Position numbers and translations under genes: made by a program | Notes under the pieces: model-generated | Seen by the model: the letters and a program-made list of their open reading frames with translations, nothing else | What the model was told of the DNA's origin: nothing | Databases searched by the model: none | DNA from: Candidatus Magasanikbacteria bacterium RIFCSPHIGHO2_02_FULL_47_14 | GTDB taxonomy: Bacteria > Patescibacteriota > Patescibacteriia > Magasanikbacterales > UBA922 | Direction of reading: 5' to 3' | Assembly: GCA_001784275.1 (NCBI GenBank) | Contig: MFQB01000037.1 | Span: forward strand, 23,101 to 38,111 | DNA length: 15,011 nt | Shown: positions 1-5,538 of the stretch, piece after piece | Layout: each line of letters begins with the position of its first letter | How positions within the stretch are numbered: position 1 is the stretch's first letter

Positions 1-904
1 TGGGGTCGTATCCAGCTGCTGCCACAACATGAGGATGCATAAGACCGCAGCCAAGCATCTCCATCCATTGCTCCTTGCCATGTTTGTCGATGTACTTCAT
101 GTCCAGCTCAAATCCGGGTTCAACAAATGGAAAGTAGCTTGGACGTAGACGAACTTCCACATCTCGTTTATACAACCCTTGCAACAGTGATTGAATCACG
201 CCCACCAAATGTCCAATATTAATATCTCGATCCACCATGAGTGACTCAAATTGGTAAAAGGTGTGCTCATGTTTGGCGTCTGTTGCCTCGTTTCGGAAAC
301 ACTTTCCAGGATACACGGCTCGGACCGCTTTGGTTCCTTCCTGGTTGTACTTGCGCATCAGGCGTACCTGCATGTTGGAGACATGAGAACGCATGGCCCA
401 GGTCGGGTGATCTTTGATATAAAATGTGTCTTGCGCATCACGAGCAGGATGGTGTGGAGGGATGTTCAAAGCCTCAAAGACAAAGTAGTCGCTCTCCAGT
501 TCCGGCCCATCTTCCACAAGGAAGCCCATGGATAAGGCGACATCCTCTAACTCCCAGCGTGCCCGGGTCATGGGGTGGAGGTGCCCCATTGGTTTGGGTG
601 AAAGTGCAGGTTGCGTGACATCAATATTTTCTACGACCAAGTGCGTCGAGCTGCCGGCAGAAGTCAACGTATGTTTTTTTGCCAAGAATAGGCGAGTGAG
701 TCCTTCTTTTAATGCGTTTGCCTTTTGACCAGCCTCACGTCGTTCTGTATCGCCCATGTCTTTTAATGACTTCATGAGATCGGTCAACAAGCCGGACTTG
801 CGCGAAAAAAAACGATGGTCAATTTCTTCCAACTCTAAAGGTGTTGTGACATTCTTCATTGCTTCTTCAAATTGTTGTTTGATCCTTTCGATCATCTCTT
901 GCAT
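1..904 (-). CDS. pheS: Phenylalanine--tRNA ligase alpha subunit, partial (3' end outside window)
   Basis: PheS is the catalytic class II subunit of cytoplasmic phenylalanyl-tRNA synthetase. It normally works as an alpha2-beta2 tetramer with PheT and charges tRNA-Phe. I read 301 codons on the minus strand before the gene leaves the window. The N-terminal tRNA-binding coiled coil covers roughly residues 1-80. It is followed by HPMTRARWELEDVALSMGF near 110-128, the class II motif 2 region FRNEATDAKHEHTFYQFE near 203-220, RPSYFPFVEPGFELDM near 254-269 and LGCGLMHPHV near 284-293. Motif 3 lies beyond the edge. The ATG at 904 was chosen because it fits family length and has T before it; an in-frame ATG at 895 is possible. 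The gene starts 14 bp after the rseP stop, so the two are probably co-transcribed. The family assignment is very secure. Confidence 0.96.
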   Translation of the reverse strand, partial: MQEMIERIKQQFEEAMKNVTTPLELEEIDHRFFSRKSGLLTDLMKSLKDMGDTERREAGQKANALKEGLTRLFLAKKHTLTSAGSSTHLVVENIDVTQPALSPKPMGHLHPMTRARWELEDVALSMGFLVEDGPELESDYFVFEALNIPPHHPARDAQDTFYIKDHPTWAMRSHVSNMQVRLMRKYNQEGTKAVRAVYPGKCFRNEATDAKHEHTFYQFESLMVDRDINIGHLVGVIQSLLQGLYKRDVEVRLRPSYFPFVEPGFELDMKYIDKHGKEQWMEMLGCGLMHPHVVAAAGYDP

Positions 905-918
905 ATCTCGGCAAAATT

Positions 919-2109
919 TCAGAATAGATGAACAATATCTCTGAACGTGACTACCACTATGAGAATGAGTAGTAAGACAAAACCAATGGTATGTGCAGCC
1001 TGCTCATATTTGAGCGGTACTGGTCTTCGGAATATCTTTTCAATGATGATAAATAACAATCGACCTCCGTCCAACGCAGGGATAGGAAGTATATTCACAG
1101 CCGCTAAGCTCAATGATATCATGGCCGCTACATTTATAAAATAATGGATTCCGAGGGCTGCACTTTGACCGACAATAGAGGCAATTCCGACCGGGCCAGC
1201 CACATCAAAGGCCAGTCCTTGGCCTACAATTAAGCCTTTGATTAAAAAGTAGAAGGAGATAAAGATATTTACGAGTGAAATTCCGGCTGCATAAAAACCG
1301 CGGAAGAATGCTGTATACCAGGGGTAACGAACCACACCCGCCTCTGCCAACACAATCCCGAGTCGTGCGGGTTCGCCTTCTTTGACAACCGTTGGAGTCA
1401 AGGAAAGTGTTTGCTGCTGTTTTTCGCGTTCAATGACCACAGCAAGCTGTTCTGTGTTATGTTCGCGCACATAAGAGATCATCTGTTCAGTGCTGGTGAT
1501 CGCCACATTATTTATCGAAACGATCACATCGCCAAACTGAATGCCTGCTTGTTGCGCCGGCGAGTCATTTTCAAGTTGTTGGACCAACACACGTGCCGGC
1601 TCGACGATAATCGCGTCTTTTCCAATACGGTCACTGATTTCAGCCGGAAGTCCAATAAGGAAACCAAATCCCAGAAGTACGGCTGCCAACAAAAAGTTCA
1701 TGGTCACGCCTGCGACCAGTACAATGGATTTTTTCCAAGTTTTTTGAAAGCCAAAGCTGTCCGATTCATTTGTTGCCTCACCGTTTTCACCTTTGATTTT
1801 GACAAAGCCACCAATCGGAAGCCAGTTTAAAGAGTAGAGCGTTGCCGGATATTCTTCTTCTTTTTCTTCGCCTCCAACAATATTCGCTAAGTTGGACTGA
1901 GTTTTTTTATCACGATTTTTTTTGCTGACACGCACAAAAACCCATTTTTTTGTTTTTGGATCTTTATAGATACCACAGGCGCGGGGAGGGAAACCAAGAC
2001 CAAATTCATAGACCCGCATCCCACTTTTTCTGGCAGTAATAAAGTGTCCAAACTCGTGCACAACCACCAAAACACTCAAAACAAGGATAAACAGCAACGC
2101 AGTGACCAT
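919..2109 (-). CDS. rseP: RseP-type M50 site-2 zinc metalloprotease
   Basis: This is an intramembrane zinc metalloprotease of the RseP/S2P family, which cleaves membrane-embedded substrates such as anti-sigma factors or leftover signal peptides. The 396-residue protein has the zinc motif HEFGH at 18-22 in the first membrane segment and the second catalytic motif LDGGR at 346-350, which supplies the Asp ligand. Other membrane segments lie near 128-153, 270-295 and 370-388. One PDZ domain lies around 165-245, including GIQFGDVIVSINNV. The GGFVKIKG motif is at 100-107. A charged insertion of about 40 residues (roughly 45-88, rich in Lys and Glu) separates the HExxH segment from GGFVK. No Shine-Dalgarno precedes the ATG, but T is at -1. 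It heads the minus-strand rseP-pheS pair and diverges from lemA. Its substrate is unknown. Confidence 0.95.
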   Translation of the reverse strand: MVTALLFILVLSVLVVVHEFGHFITARKSGMRVYEFGLGFPPRACGIYKDPKTKKWVFVRVSKKNRDKKTQSNLANIVGGEEKEEEYPATLYSLNWLPIGGFVKIKGENGEATNESDSFGFQKTWKKSIVLVAGVTMNFLLAAVLLGFGFLIGLPAEISDRIGKDAIIVEPARVLVQQLENDSPAQQAGIQFGDVIVSINNVAITSTEQMISYVREHNTEQLAVVIEREKQQQTLSLTPTVVKEGEPARLGIVLAEAGVVRYPWYTAFFRGFYAAGISLVNIFISFYFLIKGLIVGQGLAFDVAGPVGIASIVGQSAALGIHYFINVAAMISLSLAAVNILPIPALDGGRLLFIIIEKIFRRPVPLKYEQAAHTIGFVLLLILIVVVTFRDIVHLF

Positions 2110-2111
2110 AA

Positions 2112-2140
2112 TTGACGAAAATAAGCGGAATTTCTATAAT
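2112..2140 (+). promoter_or_regulatory. Sigma-70-type promoter for lemA-htpX
   Basis: TTGACG (2112-2117) and a perfect TATAAT (2135-2140) are separated by exactly 17 bp. Transcription should start near 2147, giving a leader of about 70 nt before the lemA ATG. Read on the other strand, the -10 box overlaps TATATTATA, so an rseP promoter may share this DNA, although I see no good -35 for it. The call rests on sequence match only. Confidence 0.8.
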
Positions 2141-2157
2141 ATACTCACTTCCTAAGT

Positions 2158-2174
2158 TGTGATAGTATGTCACA
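2158..2174. promoter_or_regulatory. Dyad TGTGA-N7-TCACA in the lemA leader
   Basis: A 5-bp perfect inverted repeat with a 7-bp spacer lies about 12-28 nt downstream of the predicted transcription start. It could be a repressor operator or a small 5' RNA hairpin whose loop holds the ATG at 2167. That ATG opens an 11-codon reading frame (2167-2202, MSQEGEEDKKK), out of frame with lemA. The spacer is one base longer than the CRP consensus, and no regulator is identified here. Confidence 0.3.
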
Positions 2175-2218
2175 GGAAGGGGAAGAAGACAAGAAGAAAT
2201 AGTCACTAATTTTATTCT

Positions 2219-2785
2219 ATGGGTATAGTTGCTTGGATCATTTTGGCAGTAGTAGGTTTGTTCGCGTTGTGGTTGATTTCCCTCTACAACGGCCTTATTC
2301 GGGCAAACAATCGTGTGAAGGAGTCTTGGAGCGATATTGACGTTCAGCTCAAGCGTCGTCACGATTTGATTCCAAATTTGGTGGAAAGCGTGAAGGGGTA
2401 CATGACACATGAGCGTCAACTGTTGGAAAACATTACAAAGGCACGTTCACAGGCGATGGAGGCACAGAAGGCAGGAGACACCAAACAGTTGGCAGCTACA
2501 GAAGGTACTTTGGGACAGTTGTTAGGTAATTTGCGCATTCAAGTTGAAGCCTATCCGGATTTGAAGGCGAATCAAAATGTTGCCCAACTTATGGATGAAC
2601 TGTCAGACACGGAAAACAAAATTCAAGCATCACGTCGCTTTTACAATGGGATGGTGCGTGACTTTAACACGAAGATTCAGACCTTCCCAAATAATGTCTT
2701 TGCAGGCATGCTGCATTTTAAGGAGTATGAGTTTTTTGAGATCGCAGACGCCAGTGAACGTGAGAACGTGAAGGTGCAGTTATAA
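2219..2785 (+). CDS. lemA: LemA family membrane protein
   Basis: LemA proteins are small, widespread membrane proteins of poorly defined role, often found beside the protease HtpX. The 188-residue product has one N-terminal membrane segment (about 4-22). The family signature follows: YNGLIRANNRVKESWSDIDV around 23-42, then QLKRRHDLIPNLVESVKGY around 43-61. Later come the helical ENKIQASRRFYNGMVRDFN region (about 132-150) and a conserved tail ending FFEIADASERENVKVQL. The rest is predicted to be largely helical and to lie on one side of the membrane. The ATG at 2219 has no Shine-Dalgarno but has T at -1. htpX begins 3 bp after its stop, so they form one operon under the promoter at 2112-2140. 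The family is secure; the molecular role is not known. Confidence 0.94.
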   Translation: MGIVAWIILAVVGLFALWLISLYNGLIRANNRVKESWSDIDVQLKRRHDLIPNLVESVKGYMTHERQLLENITKARSQAMEAQKAGDTKQLAATEGTLGQLLGNLRIQVEAYPDLKANQNVAQLMDELSDTENKIQASRRFYNGMVRDFNTKIQTFPNNVFAGMLHFKEYEFFEIADASERENVKVQL

Positions 2786-2788
2786 GGT

Positions 2789-3667
2789 ATGTACTCGCAA
2801 GTTGACTCAAATATTCGAAAAACACGGATTCTCATTGCCTTGTTTTTCGGATTTGTCATTGGTATCGGCGTGTTCATGAATCAATACCTTGGGTATGGAT
2901 ATGAAACCATCGTCATTGCCTTGGTCGTTTCACTCTTCATGTCCTGGTTGTCATACTACCACTCAGACAAAATCGCCTTGCGGTCTACAGGTGCGCATGA
3001 GATTTCCAAGGAAGGTAATCCATACGTCTATCGAATGGTAGAGAACTTGTGCATTACTGCAGGCATGCCGATGCCAAAAGTGCATGTGATTGATTCCCCG
3101 GCATTAAACGCCTTTGCCACTGGTCGTGACCCGGAACACGCTTCGATTGCTGTAACCACAGGGATTGTGCAAGCTCTGGAGAACGAAGAGCTGGAAGGAG
3201 TGATCGCCCATGAACTCTCACATGTCAAAAATTACGATATTCGTGTCATGACCATTGTGGTTGTACTTGTTGGCGCCATATCGCTTTTGGCTGATATGTT
3301 TTTCCGTATGCATTGGCTGGGTGGCGGGCGACGCGAGAGTCGCAATAACGGTGGCGGAGCGTTGGCCTTGATCGGAATTGCATTGTTAATTTTGTCACCG
3401 CTTATCGCTGAACTGATCAAACTTGCGGTGTCACGAAAACGAGAGTACCTGGCTGACGCATCCGGTTCACTGTTGACTCGGTATCCGGAAGGATTGGCTC
3501 GGGCGTTGGAAAAGATCTCTCAGTCATCTGAGACTCTGAAAACCGCAAATGCAGCGACTGCACACTTGTTTATATCCAATCCGTTTAAGGGGCGATCTTT
3601 CAAAGGACTTTTTTCAACACACCCACCAATTGAGGAACGGATTAAAAAACTTCGTGGCATGGCATAA
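2789..3667 (+). CDS. htpX: HtpX-like M48 zinc metalloprotease
   Basis: HtpX is an inner-membrane zinc metalloprotease that degrades misfolded or damaged membrane proteins with its active site facing the cytoplasm. The 292-residue protein has two N-terminal membrane segments (about 13-30 and 38-55). The zinc motif HELSH is at 141-145, within GVIAHELSHVKNYDIR. Two more membrane segments follow (about 152-170 and 190-212). The downstream Glu ligand is E219 in the SRKREYLADASG signature. The tail STHPPIEERIKKLRGMA is typical of the family. All catalytic residues are present and the length is normal. It sits 3 bp after lemA, and the GCS2-like gene starts 9 bp after its stop, so the three probably share a transcript. 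AAGG lies only one base before the ATG, too close to act as a normal ribosome site. Confidence 0.95.
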   Translation: MYSQVDSNIRKTRILIALFFGFVIGIGVFMNQYLGYGYETIVIALVVSLFMSWLSYYHSDKIALRSTGAHEISKEGNPYVYRMVENLCITAGMPMPKVHVIDSPALNAFATGRDPEHASIAVTTGIVQALENEELEGVIAHELSHVKNYDIRVMTIVVVLVGAISLLADMFFRMHWLGGGRRESRNNGGGALALIGIALLILSPLIAELIKLAVSRKREYLADASGSLLTRYPEGLARALEKISQSSETLKTANAATAHLFISNPFKGRSFKGLFSTHPPIEERIKKLRGMA

Positions 3668-3676
3668 CATACGTAT

Positions 3677-5113
3677 ATGCACAAACTTGGACTTGAAGCA
3701 GAGTTTATTTTTTTGAGAAGAGACGGTTCTGCCACAACACGCAAGGATATTCTGGGTGTTTGGAATTACTTTATTCAGAAAGGGTGGAAAGAAAAACGGG
3801 ATCCATATAATAACGAACTGCTTGGTGTCAAAAGACAGACAAAATATGGGCCGCTTATCATGGATAACGACGGGTCGGCGATTTTACTTGAGGTTGCCTG
3901 GCCACCATACCCTGACCTTGGTATATTAAAACGAGAAGTACGTGCGTTGATTCGAGATTTGAACTCATATTGCGGTGAAAAATATCGTATTATTGGCTAT
4001 GGCTGTGCACCTTTTACCAAAGAGGGAACACCTGCACTGACACCAAAAGGATACTATTCAACACTACTGAAGTTGGTGAGAGGTGCGAAACCAATGTGGC
4101 CGTTTTATATTTGCGGCGCCCTACAGGTCAATATTGGTGGGACGCTTCCTGAGCTTCTTCGAGCATACAACACCTTTGCAGCCTTGACCGGTATATTTTT
4201 TGCCCTCGGAGCAAATGCGTCCATGTATGACAACAAGCGAACTCGGTATCGTGATGTGCGCGGTCACGCCTATGATGCGCTGGGTCCATACCTGAAAAAG
4301 GGATACCATGTTACCACTGGCATACCTGAACAGCCATTTCGATCGTGGAAAGAGTACTTTCTTGATTTGTTGAGTAGGCCGGGTCATTTACTCACCATTG
4401 GTGATCATATTGTTGAGGTACTTGACCCGGCACCGCTGATCGAGGTTTTGCGATCCAATAAACCAATTCGAGTGAGAGAGGTTCCCAAAACTTACTTTGC
4501 ATCTTCTGCCGAGAAGAAGGAGTATGAGCGGACCCGGACCAGAATTATTCACCTCGAAGCTAGGGATATTGGACTTATCCAGTCATTATGTTGGAGAGAC
4601 GATCGTTTGAAATTTGCATTTCAGCCAGAGGTGGATACAAAACACTTTGTCAAAGCGATACAGTCGTCTGCCGGAACATTTGAGAAGTTTTTAGAAAAGA
4701 ACCTATCCAATGCCTATGTGGAGATTCGACCTGTTGCATTGCAGCAGCCAAATGATTTTTTGGCTCTGCCGGCTTTTGCACTTGGTATCATGCAGAACCT
4801 CTCGGCGGCAGAAGTATATATCAAAAAATATCCCTGGAGTTTTTGGCGTGAGTTACGAACAGCTGCCTATACAAAAGGAGTGCAGGCAAGCCTTGGTCAC
4901 ATCCCAATAACGAAGTTGCTCCTGCCTGTATGTCAGATTGCTGAACAAGGTCTCAAAGATCGGGCAATGCATGAGGAAAAGTTATTGGCTCCGCTGTACG
5001 AACGTATAGAAAAACAATATACACCGGCTGATGTTGCGGAAAGAATTTTCGTACAACAAGGAAAGAAGGCTTTCTTAGAGGCACTGACCTTTGCCCCGGA
5101 AAAAATTTATTGA
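3677..5113 (+). CDS. GCS2-like glutamate-cysteine ligase family protein (carboxylate-amine ligase), substrate unknown
   Basis: The 478-residue product resembles the GCS2 branch of ATP-dependent carboxylate-amine ligases, which join glutamate to an amine through an acyl phosphate. Features I can match are GLEAEF at 5-10, AILLEVAWPP at 68-77 and ALQVNIGG at 148-155. It also has the segment 179-202 containing NASMYDNKRTRYRDVRGHAY, and 347-372 containing YVEIRPVALQQ followed by LALPAFALGIM. The order and spacing follow the family, but the motifs differ from classical GshA and EgtA. No glutathione synthetase is visible in the window, so gamma-glutamylcysteine as product is not established. An alternative is a ligase acting on a peptide or cell-wall amine. 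It probably belongs to the lemA-htpX transcript. ATG at 3677 has T at -1 and no Shine-Dalgarno. The family call is moderately secure; the substrate is unknown. Confidence 0.72.
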   Translation: MHKLGLEAEFIFLRRDGSATTRKDILGVWNYFIQKGWKEKRDPYNNELLGVKRQTKYGPLIMDNDGSAILLEVAWPPYPDLGILKREVRALIRDLNSYCGEKYRIIGYGCAPFTKEGTPALTPKGYYSTLLKLVRGAKPMWPFYICGALQVNIGGTLPELLRAYNTFAALTGIFFALGANASMYDNKRTRYRDVRGHAYDALGPYLKKGYHVTTGIPEQPFRSWKEYFLDLLSRPGHLLTIGDHIVEVLDPAPLIEVLRSNKPIRVREVPKTYFASSAEKKEYERTRTRIIHLEARDIGLIQSLCWRDDRLKFAFQPEVDTKHFVKAIQSSAGTFEKFLEKNLSNAYVEIRPVALQQPNDFLALPAFALGIMQNLSAAEVYIKKYPWSFWRELRTAAYTKGVQASLGHIPITKLLLPVCQIAEQGLKDRAMHEEKLLAPLYERIEKQYTPADVAERIFVQQGKKAFLEALTFAPEKIY

Positions 5114-5145
5114 AAATGGAGGCCATGTATCGAATCATGAAATAA

Positions 5146-5154
5146 TGGTATACT
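5146..5154 (+). promoter_or_regulatory. Extended -10 promoter before the small membrane protein and clp-like genes
   Basis: TGGTATACT matches an extended -10 element (TG-n-TATACT) in the 62-bp gap after the GCS2-like gene. The -35 position (about 5126-5131) is weak, which is acceptable for extended -10 promoters. A start near 5161 would leave a leader of about 15 nt before the ATG at 5176. The call is by pattern only. Confidence 0.45.
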
Positions 5155-5175
5155 GGATGAAAGTGATCTCCGTAT

Positions 5176-5532
5176 ATGTGGATTTTGGTTTTTCAACGGT
5201 TGTTGATTGATTTCTTCATCGATATTTTTTACTTTCCAGTTTGGTGGTATTCTGCCGGCGCCAAACGGGTCTTGATCGGTTGCTGGCATCTTATTCGTGA
5301 GGCAAATATCTCCATGGCGCCTGGTTTGTGGTTGAAAAACATCTTTGTTCCGATGTTTGGACAACGTGACTGGCAAGGAAGAATTATGAGTTTTTTTATG
5401 CGCTTGGTGAATGTCATTGGTCGTGGCATCGCCCTGTTTATTTGGAGTGCAGCTGTGTTTGTGCTCTTTTTTGTCTGGTTAGGTTTCCCGATTTTTTTGA
5501 GTATGAAGTTACTCCAGTCACTTGGCCTGTAA
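5176..5532 (+). CDS. Small conserved-looking membrane protein upstream of the Clp-like ATPase
   Basis: This is a 118-residue protein with no domain I can name. It has an aromatic, partly hydrophobic N-terminal helix (about 7-26, with FFIDIFYFPVWWYSAGAK). An amphipathic middle follows, with tryptophans and basic residues (about 30-72). The C-terminus holds a long hydrophobic stretch (about 75-110), enough for one or two membrane segments. It ends 6 bp before the Clp-like ATPase gene and shares its likely promoter, which suggests the two proteins work together in the membrane, for instance as anchor or adaptor. From general memory of Patescibacteria genomes, the FYFPVWWYS-type motif recurs next to such ATPases, but I cannot verify that here. 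ATG at 5176 has T at -1. Existence of the gene is well supported; function is inferred only from position. Confidence 0.8.
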   Translation: MWILVFQRLLIDFFIDIFYFPVWWYSAGAKRVLIGCWHLIREANISMAPGLWLKNIFVPMFGQRDWQGRIMSFFMRLVNVIGRGIALFIWSAAVFVLFFVWLGFPIFLSMKLLQSLGL

Positions 5533-5538
5533 GCCCCT

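Noticed and set aside
1411..1830. 139-codon open frame on plus inside rseP
   Set aside because: It is antisense to a clearly conserved RseP and has no recognisable protein features.
2158..2174. CRP-type operator
   Set aside because: The spacer is 7 bp rather than 6, flanking bases do not match, and it lies downstream of the predicted start; kept only as an unnamed dyad.
5118..5145. GGAGG followed by ATG and a six-codon frame (MYRIMK)
   Set aside because: The spacing from GGAGG to ATG is too short, the frame is tiny, and it lies upstream of the predicted extended -10 promoter.
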